20,088 nucleotides of DNA. Source: Krumholzibacterium sp965370495 (lineage in GTDB: Bacteria; Krumholzibacteriota; Krumholzibacteriia; Krumholzibacteriales; Krumholzibacteriaceae). The stretch lies in assembly GCA_965370495.1 (NCBI GenBank), contig CBDUUV010000042.1, positions 1 to 20,088 of the forward strand, written 5' to 3'. The translations under genes and the position numbers were made by a program. The notes beneath the pieces were generated by a model. It was not told where the DNA came from. It did no database searches and worked only from the letters and a program-made list of their open reading frames with translations. Positions 1-7,370 of the stretch are shown piece by piece. Every line of letters starts with the position of its first letter. The first letter of the stretch is position 1.

Positions 1-104
1 ATCGAAACCCTGCCTGCCGGGATTTTTCCCTGAATCCAGCATCAATAAAGACCTGTTGAGTGATCATCCCCGGACTTTGGAGTTTAGGGCTTTGGAGTTT
101 TTGC
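1..104. other. Upstream intergenic DNA, no gene recognised
   Basis: I see no convincing coding region in the stretch before the first gene (about 360 bases). This first part holds a direct repeat of the 11-mer CTTTGGAGTTT at 75-85 and 90-100, just upstream of the promoter-like site. It could be the tail of an intergenic region whose upstream gene lies outside the window. Confidence 0.4.
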
Positions 105-133
105 TTGAAAATGGATGATTACTATGCTACAAT
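105..133 (+). promoter_or_regulatory. Sigma70-like promoter
   Basis: TTGAAA at 105-110 and TACAAT at 128-133 are separated by 17 bases, a good match to the housekeeping promoter pattern. Transcription would start near 140, giving a leader of about 220 nt before the secreted-protein gene. An 11-bp direct repeat lies immediately upstream. The match is by eye only. Confidence 0.5.
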
Positions 134-180
134 CGCCCGCAGAAATGACAGGGAATCAAATATCAGAAATAGCCGTAAAT

Positions 181-274
181 CCGGTTTTTTGGCAACCGTG
201 AAAAAGGAGGTCTGACAGGTTCTTTGTGAAAGTCTGGACGGCCTGTGGCCGTCGCTCCCCGAACATCCTTTTTA
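181..274 (+). promoter_or_regulatory. Foldable 5' leader RNA (three possible stems)
   Basis: The leader can form a hairpin CGGTT/AACCG (182-186 with 194-198). It can also form a longer-range stem AAAAAGGA/TCCTTTTT (201-208 with 266-273), which encloses a perfect hairpin GACGGCC-TGT-GGCCGTC (237-253). The 5' arm of the long stem includes an SD-like AAAAAGGAGG that has no obvious ORF after it. I do not recognise a known riboswitch class. It may be a structured leader, an attenuator or chance folding. Confidence 0.3.
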
Positions 275-360
275 ACAGGCATACTCGGTGATCGAGTGCG
301 GGATCTCTGAGGGAGGGGAGAAGTCTTCAAAACATCAGCGAGTAAGTCAGGAGTAGTGTG

Positions 361-942
361 ATGAAGAGAACAGTTATTTTTTTCGCTCTCGTATTGTTTC
401 TTTTTTCGGCCCCGGCGATGTCCCAGCAGATTATCGATGATTTCTTTATAACAGTCGGTTCGGGGATCGTTATCGAGGGTGGCGGATCAGGTTATGCCGG
501 AGGGGAATGGTACGTCTATCCTTCCAACTGGATCAACCAGTGGTTCTACGATCATCCTTTCGATGAAACCCGCGGCAAGATCATACATATCGAGTTTGAC
601 TGGGCAGCAATGGATCCTACCTGCACCACCGATATCACTGTCGCCGTGAACTGGTCGACACCCGAGTACTCGGCCCTGGAGCTTGGGGATTCTGAGCCTC
701 CACTTCCAGGTTGCGATGAGGAGCTCTATATCGTACGCGAGACATTCATCGATTTTTGCGGCGTTTATGCCGGGACTGAGCATGTGGTGTACGATTTTAC
801 GATCTACGATTATAACCCCGAATGGGTATCGATCGACGTAATGGGCTGCAATTTCGTCATCACTAACGGCGTCATTGTTCACGAATGCGCGGTTGCCAAT
901 GACGAGACCACCTGGGGAGCAATCAAGGCACTTAACAGGTAG
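361..942 (+). CDS. Hypothetical secreted protein
   Basis: This encodes about 193 residues and I do not recognise the family. The N-terminus has a basic MKR, a hydrophobic stretch and a likely signal peptidase I site after SAPAMS, so the protein should be exported. The mature part is acidic and rich in aromatic residues, Gly and Thr, with five cysteines that could form disulfides. No catalytic motif is evident. ATG 361 is preferred over GTG 358 because AGGAG at 349-353 then sits 7 bases upstream. It appears to be a single-gene transcript: a promoter lies upstream at 105-133 and a strong terminator follows at 992. An overlapping 131-codon antisense frame is judged a shadow. Confidence 0.7.
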   Translation: MKRTVIFFALVLFLFSAPAMSQQIIDDFFITVGSGIVIEGGGSGYAGGEWYVYPSNWINQWFYDHPFDETRGKIIHIEFDWAAMDPTCTTDITVAVNWSTPEYSALELGDSEPPLPGCDEELYIVRETFIDFCGVYAGTEHVVYDFTIYDYNPEWVSIDVMGCNFVITNGVIVHECAVANDETTWGAIKALNR

Positions 943-991
943 TCCCCACGGTACACTTTATTTTTGAGGACGGGTGCATGTTCGTCCCCGG

Positions 992-1024
992 AAAGCCCCG
1001 GGTCTTGATGGTCCGGGGCTTTTT
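992..1024 (+). terminator. Rho-independent terminator
   Basis: A 10-bp stem AAAGCCCCGG/CCGGGGCTTT (992-1001 with 1013-1022) has an 11-base loop and ends in a run of T. It lies 50 bases after the secreted-protein stop and would end that transcript. Confidence 0.85.
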
Positions 1025-1077
1025 CAGTTTCTGGAAGTGATCAGGGAAATCTTCGACCTCTATACGCTGTCGGGTTT

Positions 1078-1093
1078 AAAGCCTCCCAGAGGC
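1078..1093 (-). terminator. Possible weak terminator of the tonB-like gene
   Basis: On the minus strand GCCTC-TGG-GAGGC (1081-1093) is followed by TTTAAA. The stem is only 5 bp and the T run is short, so this is a weak candidate about 50 bases downstream of the tonB-like stop codon. Confidence 0.25.
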
Positions 1094-1144
1094 GGGTACA
1101 GGGTTGTTTGATCGGACCTGAAACAGAAAGGGGGGGGCGCAGGA

Positions 1145-1813
1145 TCAATCGTTCAATCTGAAACTGATAAGGAAGCTGATCCAGAATGATCTGGGTTTTC
1201 CGTCCTCCATGACCGGTTTGAACGTGAACTGTCTGACAGCATCGAGCGATGATTTTTTGAAACTTTCCATTCCAAATACTTTCCTGACATACACTTCGTC
1301 TACATATCCTGACTCGTTTACATATACTTCCACAAGCACATAACCTTCTGATCTCTTTTCTATCGCGTCTTCAGGATATTCAGGCTGGAACATATTGAGG
1401 ATTACATAATCTTCCCTGTATGGAACATCTGCATGTGTAGGATAGGTTGCCATGTACTCCATGCCAGGAATATCATCTAATATTGTTTCCTCGGGTTCTT
1501 TCTCAGGAGACGTGCTGATATCCGGGGCTTCTTCGACCACGTTTTCTTCTTTTTCACCTGAGATTACTACATTTTTGACGATCATTTCATGACGTTCTTT
1601 AGAAAAAAATTCTGCTTTAAGCCCTTCATCGTCGATGATCGTAATTTCGGGTATAAGCTGCATGGGCCCCTCATAACCGACCGAGAATATATGGTCGACT
1701 ATTTTTGTATGCTCGACAGTTATAAGAAGGAAGACAAGAATTGTAATAGCCAGCGGTATGATAATTAATAACCGTTTTGTCAGTTGTTTGTTGTATTCAA
1801 TAATCTTACCCAT
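1145..1813 (-). CDS. TonB-family energy transducer-like protein
   Basis: This 222-residue protein has a short basic cytoplasmic N-terminus, one membrane segment at about residues 13-33, a periplasmic linker rich in Glu and Pro, and a C-terminal TonB domain at about residues 140-222. The C-terminal domain shows the typical PEYP start, the GYVLVEVYVNESG strand pattern, a SSLDAVRQFTFKP helix-strand and a final strand ending FLISFRL. TonB proteins couple the proton motive force, through ExbB/ExbD, to outer-membrane transporters, but many TonB-C proteins in large families have other roles. No exbB, exbD or receptor gene is nearby, so the partner is unknown. The linker is shorter and less proline-rich than in classical TonB. 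The start is supported by a promoter 23-51 bases upstream and a modest AAGG ribosome site. Confidence 0.75.
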   Translation of the reverse strand: MGKIIEYNKQLTKRLLIIIPLAITILVFLLITVEHTKIVDHIFSVGYEGPMQLIPEITIIDDEGLKAEFFSKERHEMIVKNVVISGEKEENVVEEAPDISTSPEKEPEETILDDIPGMEYMATYPTHADVPYREDYVILNMFQPEYPEDAIEKRSEGYVLVEVYVNESGYVDEVYVRKVFGMESFKKSSLDAVRQFTFKPVMEDGKPRSFWISFLISFRLND

Positions 1814-1835
1814 TTATCGGCGCCTTGTTGTAACC

Positions 1836-1864
1836 AATATACCGAATTGTCAGGGATTGGTCAA
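1836..1864 (-). promoter_or_regulatory. Sigma70-like promoter for the tonB-like gene
   Basis: Reading the minus strand, TTGACC (1859-1864) and TATATT (1836-1841) are separated by 17 bases. The start would fall near 1829, about 16 bases before the ATG at 1813. This suggests the gene can be transcribed independently of the amidase gene upstream. Confidence 0.6.
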
Positions 1865-1900
1865 ACCGACCTGAATAAATGCGTTGTTATTTTCTGTCTG

Positions 1901-4210
1901 TCACCGGAGGTCAATCGGAAATTCATTCGGATGTTCTTCTGAAATCTGCAGGCGTCGGTAAATGATCGATTTTCCGCCAGGAGGAGCTACAGACACAAGG
2001 TGTACTCCCGAGTCTACGCATGGGAAAAGGGCGATCCCCTCACTGTTTGTGGTTGATGTAAATGTCCTGTCGATGCAGACGGCAGCTCCGGCGACCGGTT
2101 CTCCCGATCTTCTAACGACTATACGATACTTTGTACAGGACAGATATTCGTTACCGAAATATTTCGCAAGACCTGCCACGATCCACTGGGTCTCCATTTC
2201 CATCCACAGGGGAGAAGAGTACAGAATCTCGGAAGATTCTGACAGCCCAACATGGATTTCACATGAGGGACAGCTTGTTTGTTGCAGAAAAAGCCCTGCT
2301 GATTCAAGGGTCTCCGGATCCCTGCCGGGTGGAAGGCGACCGATTTCATCCTTGAGCGCCCCTGCAACCGCGGAACCTTTGCTGCTGCCCGGGTAATGAA
2401 GAAAAAGGAAGTCTCCTCCGGACGGGGCAAGGGATGATCCAAAGTGCAATCCCAGCGCGAGATCCGCGCCGGATCTGTTTACCCTGTGAATCCTTTCATG
2501 GATCGAAAGGGTCTCTTCTCCAAACCGGGTCAGAATCACTTTTGCACCTGCCATGGTCAATACATCCCCGACTCTTTTTGCGATTTCGAGATTGACAGTA
2601 GCTCCCCTGAGCTGTTGAGGGCCTCTTCCAGCGTTTTCCATTCCTCCTCCGGCAGGATCGATGGCTATCCTTTTCCCGTGAAAGGCTCCATCGAGGATCG
2701 GAGCAAGGTACAACACGGGGGTTACAGCCAGAGTTTTCGCGGATTCTGGAGATACCAGTGCAGGCCGATACCCTCTGGCCCAGATGATGATATCGTCGTT
2801 GTAGAGCTCAAGAGGCATGGAAAGAAGGCCGCCCGGTCCGGCAGCGCGCGCGGCCCCGTCCGGAAGTAGTGCCTGGGCGTCCCTGATTTTTATACCGTTC
2901 GATGAATCCAGGATCTTGAAACAGATGTGCCCCGATGTGGCTGATCTGTCGAAATACAGGGTATCTGACCTGCCGGCTGTTTCGATCACAAATCCGGAAT
3001 CGATTGTTTCTTCCGCAGCTTCGAAACGGAATATTCCTTTATTACATTTCCCTCTGCTCCTGCGTCCCGCAACCAGGGGGATGGCTGATATCCGCATACC
3101 ATCCGCTACGGGCTGGCCGAAGCGGTCCAGCACCTTGACAGAAAGGGTGAAGCTGCCGGGTGACTCGCGGTGGAGAGGGAGAGGAAGAATATATTCGGCC
3201 GGCCTGCTTATCATCAAGGTAAATGGTTTGCTTGAAGCGCTTCCACCCATGACGCTCCTGGCCGAGGCCAGGAGTTCGTATCGCCCGTTCGGTATGCCGG
3301 GAGGTATGGGATATGAAAGAGTATTTGACGAGAGGTCCCATGCCGCCGGTACATCCACGTTTTTCATCCTGATCCTCAGGGATACGGGATCGATAGGGAT
3401 ACCCGCTCCGGGTGTGATCCTGAAGGAGATGGTAGCAGGTAATATCAAGGTATCTGTTGTAAAAGGGACATATTCTATGATCGGTACTCCCCGGGAAAAA
3501 TATGAGAGCAGCCCAAGAAAGTATGCCTCGGCTTCAAGCTTTTGCCTGGAGGAGATCTTCAGTTTTTTTTCAACTTCAGGATGGGAGATATAACTGGCTT
3601 CCCCAAGGATGGATGCTCTGGCTTCGGAATTTCTCAGCACGTAGTAATTACCGGGTTTGATTACAGATTCGTCTATTCCCAGGTTTCTGGCAAGGTGGCT
3701 GTGTATATCGGAAGCCAGTTCGAGTGAAGCAGCCGTGTCACTGCTTTTGTAGTATATTTCTATCCTGTTCCTGCTTCGGTCGAGGGCAAGGTTGGAGTTG
3801 TGATGGATCGATATGAAGGCCTCGGGGTTGTAACTGTTTGCGATCTTCATCCTGGCTTTCAGATCGTCCACGAGATCGGCCGAGTCATCCGGGAGATGGT
3901 CACGGTCAGTAGTGCGTGTAAGGTGGACATCCGCTCCGGCTTCTTCGAGAAGGCCCCAGAGGTAGAGTGCTACACCCAGATTGACATGTGCTTCGGTCAG
4001 GCTGTCGATGCCGGTAGCTCCCTCGAAATACCCTCCATGTCCGGGATCAAGGACGATCCTTCTTCCTTCGAGTACGCTCCAGTCCAGTTCTTCCGGCCTT
4101 TCACTGAGACCTGAATAGAGCTTATCCCAGGCCGGTTGTCTTGCCGCGCATCCGGTCATCAGAAAACCCGAAAAGATTGCAAGTATGATAAAGGGCACTG
4201 CCCGGTTCAT
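1901..4210 (-). CDS. Lipoprotein N-acetylmuramoyl-L-alanine amidase, tandem amidase_3 domains
   Basis: This 769-residue protein starts with a lipoprotein signal ending LMTGC (Cys21). The first amidase_3 domain, about residues 50-240, keeps the expected zinc and catalytic residues: His58 in DPGHGG, Glu73 in LTEAHVN, His136 in SIHHNS and Glu204 in LGEASYISHP. It should cleave the amide bond between N-acetylmuramic acid and the stem peptide in periplasmic peptidoglycan. The middle (about 250-510) resembles beta-rich Ig-like modules. A second amidase_3-like domain (about 513-690) has DPAGGG at 518-523, so the zinc His is lost. The first Glu position is Gly and the final Glu is not evident, so this copy is probably inactive. 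The last 70 residues look like a carboxypeptidase-regulatory-like beta domain. The start is supported by a strong AAGGAGG site 5 bases before the ATG. This is much longer than ordinary AmiC-type enzymes. Confidence 0.88.
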   Translation of the reverse strand: MNRAVPFIILAIFSGFLMTGCAARQPAWDKLYSGLSERPEELDWSVLEGRRIVLDPGHGGYFEGATGIDSLTEAHVNLGVALYLWGLLEEAGADVHLTRTTDRDHLPDDSADLVDDLKARMKIANSYNPEAFISIHHNSNLALDRSRNRIEIYYKSSDTAASLELASDIHSHLARNLGIDESVIKPGNYYVLRNSEARASILGEASYISHPEVEKKLKISSRQKLEAEAYFLGLLSYFSRGVPIIEYVPFTTDTLILPATISFRITPGAGIPIDPVSLRIRMKNVDVPAAWDLSSNTLSYPIPPGIPNGRYELLASARSVMGGSASSKPFTLMISRPAEYILPLPLHRESPGSFTLSVKVLDRFGQPVADGMRISAIPLVAGRRSRGKCNKGIFRFEAAEETIDSGFVIETAGRSDTLYFDRSATSGHICFKILDSSNGIKIRDAQALLPDGAARAAGPGGLLSMPLELYNDDIIIWARGYRPALVSPESAKTLAVTPVLYLAPILDGAFHGKRIAIDPAGGGMENAGRGPQQLRGATVNLEIAKRVGDVLTMAGAKVILTRFGEETLSIHERIHRVNRSGADLALGLHFGSSLAPSGGDFLFLHYPGSSKGSAVAGALKDEIGRLPPGRDPETLESAGLFLQQTSCPSCEIHVGLSESSEILYSSPLWMEMETQWIVAGLAKYFGNEYLSCTKYRIVVRRSGEPVAGAAVCIDRTFTSTTNSEGIALFPCVDSGVHLVSVAPPGGKSIIYRRLQISEEHPNEFPIDLR

Positions 4211-4248
4211 TAGATCCTCCTTAGGTCAGTGTTGCAACTATTTATTGT

Positions 4249-4277
4249 TTTTTAGCAGATAGTTGTAGATTTTTCAA
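4249..4277 (-). promoter_or_regulatory. Candidate promoter for the amidase gene
   Basis: On the minus strand TTGAAA (4272-4277) and TAAAAA (4249-4254) are 17 bases apart. The -10 element is imperfect. An inverted repeat CAACTAT/ATAGTTG at 4235-4265 overlaps the -10 region and could be an operator. Confidence 0.35.
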
Positions 4278-4340
4278 GACTCAAATCGATCCGGCCAAGG
4301 AGATTACAGGCGCCGTTGCTCGTGCGGCAGAGAGGCCTGT

Positions 4341-4367
4341 TCAACAATATATTGAGATTATTGTTGA
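4341..4367. promoter_or_regulatory. Inverted repeat, operator-like, over the selA -35
   Basis: TCAACAATA (4341-4349) and TATTGTTGA (4359-4367) form a perfect 9-bp dyad with a 9-base spacer. A further palindrome CAATATATTG lies at 4345-4354 and a related CACAATATATGG follows at 4375-4386. The right arm overlaps the putative -35 box of selA, which fits a repressor site better than an RNA hairpin, because it lies upstream of the expected transcription start. Confidence 0.4.
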
Positions 4368-4392
4368 CGCCTGCCACAATATATGGTAGAAA
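4364..4392 (+). promoter_or_regulatory. Candidate sigma70 promoter for selA
   Basis: TTGACG (4364-4369), a 17-base spacer and TAGAAA (4387-4392) form a reasonable promoter. The start would be near 4399, downstream of the first possible ATG (4383). This argues that selA translation begins at 4425 or 4431. Confidence 0.45.
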
Positions 4393-4424
4393 ATCACGAG
4401 TTTTGTATTTCTTTCAATATACAG

Positions 4425-5846
4425 ATGGAGATGCATATCCATTCAAGTTTAAAGAAGTTGCCTTCCGTTGAGAGGGTCCTCGAGAGCGAGCGTGTCGCAT
4501 CGGTGGTTTCCCCTTTTTCCAGAAGAGGGATTACGCAGATCATACGTGAGAAAGTAGATTTGTATCGTAAGCAATTACTTGATGATACGGGCGACAGTAG
4601 AAGTGAAACCGTGATCCTGGAAGATATTGTTGATGACGTTCTTGGTGCGATCGAAGCCGTATCTTCCACATGCCAGCGGCGGGTCATCAACGCTTCAGGT
4701 GTGATACTTCACACGAACCTTGGACGGGCCGTACTGGGAGGCCAGGCCCGCTTGGCCCTGGAACGGGCCTCTACAGGATACGTAGACCTGGAAGTCGATA
4801 TTGAGAGTGGCAAAAGGATACAAAGGGATCAAAAGGCCGTCAGGCTTTTGACACTTCTGACGGGCGCGGAAAGTGGTCTTGTGGTAAATAACACGGCTGC
4901 AGCGGTCCTCCTGGCAATCAATACATTCGCCGGGAGTGGCGCGGTCGCTGTTTCGCGTGGAGAACTGGTAGAGATCGGCGGAAGTTTCAGGCTTCCCGAA
5001 ATACTTTCGAGCGCGGCGGGCAGAGTCATAGAGATTGGCACGACCAACAGAACACATCTGGAGGATTATGAGGAAGCGATCGATAACGGGGCGACCCTGC
5101 TTCTGAAGGTGCATACCAGCAATTACAGGATCGTCGGATACACAAATGATGTTCCACTCAGCAGGCTGGCCGCTCTCGGCAGGGCCAGGCGTGTACCTGT
5201 CATGTATGACCAGGGTAGTGGAATGCTCTTTCCTTTCGGGAAAAAGGGGCCGGAGGGAGAAGAAGATATCTGCTCTATCATTGAAAGTGGTGTCGATATC
5301 ATATCATTCAGCGGGGACAAGGTTCTTGGTGGACCACAGGCCGGGATAATTCTCGGAAGAGAGGAACTTGTCGGCAGGCTCCGGAAGAATCATATTATGC
5401 GCGCGCTTCGTATCGACAAACTTACACTGGCATGTCTCGAGACTGTTCTGCTACAGTACTGGTGTGACAGGACGGATAATATTCCTGCTCTGGTGATGAT
5501 GGGTAAAAGTTTTGAAGAGATCCGAAAAAGAGCTGACGGCTTCTCAACCTCCCTGTCGAAGAGACTTGGGAGCAGGGTGGTCGTCTCCGTTGTAGAAGGG
5601 GAGTCTTCGATCGGTGGAGGAAGTTTTCCGATCAATCCTCTTCGAACCGCGCTGGTGAGGATCGATCTGAAGGCCGGGCAGCCGGAGAAGTTATCATCGA
5701 TGCTCAGATCTCTTGATCCGGCTGTACTCGTACGTGTCAAAAATGAGTCGGTTTATGTGGATCTCAGGACTGTTGATACAACCGAAGAAGAGCCGATCCA
5801 GGAAAGCCTGGTCAAAGGAATAGATAAAATATCAGGGAGGGAGTGA
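4425..5846 (+). CDS. selA: L-seryl-tRNA(Sec) selenium transferase
   Basis: SelA is a cytoplasmic, PLP-dependent enzyme that converts Ser-tRNA(Sec) to Sec-tRNA(Sec) using selenophosphate. The N-terminal helix carries LPSVERVL. The family segment VINASGVILHTNLGRAVL precedes the PLP fold, and SGDKVLGGPQAG contains the Schiff-base Lys (residue 299 from this start, near Lys295 of E. coli SelA). The length of 473 residues fits the family (about 460). An upstream ATG at 4383 would add 14 residues, but it has no ribosome site, lies before the predicted transcription start and gives an unusually long N-terminus. ATG 4431 is also possible. No start has a clear SD. The gene end overlaps or abuts the next gene. 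selB, selC and selD are not in the window. Confidence 0.92.
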   Translation: MEMHIHSSLKKLPSVERVLESERVASVVSPFSRRGITQIIREKVDLYRKQLLDDTGDSRSETVILEDIVDDVLGAIEAVSSTCQRRVINASGVILHTNLGRAVLGGQARLALERASTGYVDLEVDIESGKRIQRDQKAVRLLTLLTGAESGLVVNNTAAAVLLAINTFAGSGAVAVSRGELVEIGGSFRLPEILSSAAGRVIEIGTTNRTHLEDYEEAIDNGATLLLKVHTSNYRIVGYTNDVPLSRLAALGRARRVPVMYDQGSGMLFPFGKKGPEGEEDICSIIESGVDIISFSGDKVLGGPQAGIILGREELVGRLRKNHIMRALRIDKLTLACLETVLLQYWCDRTDNIPALVMMGKSFEEIRKRADGFSTSLSKRLGSRVVVSVVEGESSIGGGSFPINPLRTALVRIDLKAGQPEKLSSMLRSLDPAVLVRVKNESVYVDLRTVDTTEEEPIQESLVKGIDKISGRE

Positions 5847-5851
5847 TCCTC

Positions 5852-7333
5852 ATGGGTGATGAAGAATATGGAAAGATGAAAGAGAAATCAGGTAGTAACT
5901 GTGAAGGAGGAGGGTATTCGATTTTCCTGGATGAAATGGAAATGTTCTCCTTCATGGAAGAAGGCGATTTTTCGTCCGCGCGTAACCTGGATCATTTTCG
6001 CAGTGTTGAAGAAGAAATAGAAAAGAAACTGCGGGAAGACAGGGGTTATGCCATCCTGGCGATGTCTGTGCAGGAAAAAAGGATATCCAGGGATTTTACC
6101 GTACTTCAGCTGGCACACCTGCTTTCGAAGAAAGGCAAAAAAGTAATCATAGCAGATTGCGATTTTCTTTATCCGGGATTAAGCGGGTTGGTCCAGAATG
6201 TCGAGGATCATGGATTCCTTGATCTCCTGTTGTACGGGAGTTCGCTCAAATCGGTAATGAAACCGACCGGTATCGATGGAGTTCGTGTCACCGGGACGGG
6301 TTCTTTTCCTGTTTCAAGAACGATACCATTTGCGCTCAAGGAATTCAGCAAGGTAAATGATTTCCTTTCTTCAAACAGTGATGTAGTAATCTATTGTTCG
6401 ACACTTTATACGGACGACGGCGGTATCAATCCTATCCCTCACCTGGTGGATGGGCTTCTGCTGTGTTGCCGTATCGAGGAGATGGAAGAAGGAGAACTTC
6501 AGAAGATACTGGATGACCTTGGACCGGACCTTCCCTCTTCGAACCTTGTCTGTTTTTGCGAGGGAAAAGGGTCCCAGGGGATACCCGGTGCCGAGGACGA
6601 AAGAGCGGGAGAAGAGATACTCGATCTCGAGCCGGAATCGGCCCTAACCGGACCAGCAGCTAATGCAGAGGATCAGGAACCGGAGGTTATCGAAAAATCT
6701 GAAGAAATCGATTCCATGAAAGGGCCGGACGCGGGCAGGTTTAGTATTCCACGCCTGGTTGCTGTTATTGTTTCAACTTTGATAGTCGTTTTTATTATCT
6801 GGTGGTTCGTGATAGAGAAATCAGTCCAGGAGAAAGAAGATGCTGACCGCATCTCAGAGCTTGTTGTGAAGCAGCAGGATGTCCGGGACAAAACCCGCCG
6901 GGATAATGAGGTTGGTCCGGAAGAAGATGGAAAAACTGTGATCGATGAAGAAATCACGGTCAGTGTGGATGAGCGGAAGGGTATTGATCCAGGCGATGAC
7001 AAGCCGGTGGCAGAAACGGAAGAAGTTTTAGCCAGGACAGCGTCCGGGGAAAAAGAACATTCTATTTCCGCCACTTACGCGGCTGAAGGGATGTACTACT
7101 CGATCCATATCGCGTCGTTTCTCGATATTCAACGTGCGAGGGCCGAGAGCGACTATTTCGAGAAAAAAGAATATGAGACCAGAATCACGGAGGTGGAAAT
7201 AAAAGGGCGGAGATGGTACAGGGTCTTTATTGGTGAATTAGAGACGAAGGAGGCTGCAGAAGTGATGAGGCAGGAGCTTCTCTCCTTCAGAAGAATAGCG
7301 GAAGCCAGAGTAATGAGTCTGAAAAATAATTAG
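5852..7333 (+). CDS. Degenerate BY-kinase/ParA-like domain, TM segment and SPOR domain
   Basis: This encodes 493 residues. Residues 66-240 resemble the P-loop fold of MinD/ParA and bacterial tyrosine (BY) kinases. VIIADCDFLYPGL (98-110) matches the Walker A' strand, followed by a GFLDLLL and PTGIDGVRV pattern typical of CpsD/Wzc-type ATPases. The Walker A loop is AMSVQEKRISRDF, with no GKT or GKS, and the Walker B position reads VIYCSTLY without the usual Asp. ATP hydrolysis is therefore unlikely. An acidic linker leads to a membrane segment (about 300-320), a charged linker and a C-terminal SPOR domain (413-493). SPOR domains bind denuded glycan strands at division sites. The likely role is a membrane-anchored envelope or septum factor. 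ATG 5852 is favoured by GGGAG 8 bases upstream. GTG 5843 overlaps the selA stop and lacks SD spacing. Confidence 0.75.
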   Translation: MGDEEYGKMKEKSGSNCEGGGYSIFLDEMEMFSFMEEGDFSSARNLDHFRSVEEEIEKKLREDRGYAILAMSVQEKRISRDFTVLQLAHLLSKKGKKVIIADCDFLYPGLSGLVQNVEDHGFLDLLLYGSSLKSVMKPTGIDGVRVTGTGSFPVSRTIPFALKEFSKVNDFLSSNSDVVIYCSTLYTDDGGINPIPHLVDGLLLCCRIEEMEEGELQKILDDLGPDLPSSNLVCFCEGKGSQGIPGAEDERAGEEILDLEPESALTGPAANAEDQEPEVIEKSEEIDSMKGPDAGRFSIPRLVAVIVSTLIVVFIIWWFVIEKSVQEKEDADRISELVVKQQDVRDKTRRDNEVGPEEDGKTVIDEEITVSVDERKGIDPGDDKPVAETEEVLARTASGEKEHSISATYAAEGMYYSIHIASFLDIQRARAESDYFEKKEYETRITEVEIKGRRWYRVFIGELETKEAAEVMRQELLSFRRIAEARVMSLKNN

Positions 7334-7370
7334 GAACGGTGCGTCATTACAGTTGTGGAGGTAGGTACGG

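Noticed and set aside
487..882. Minus-strand frame of 131 codons inside the secreted-protein gene
   Set aside because: The plus-strand gene has a signal peptide, a ribosome site and a terminator. The minus frame has none of these.
1962..3593. Several plus-strand frames opposite the amidase gene
   Set aside because: They have low-complexity composition, overlap the intact amidase, and have no recognised motifs or convincing ribosome sites.
4300..4382. tRNA-Sec or other small RNA upstream of selA
   Set aside because: No TUC-loop, anticodon arm or CCA end could be built on either strand. The repeats fit a DNA operator.
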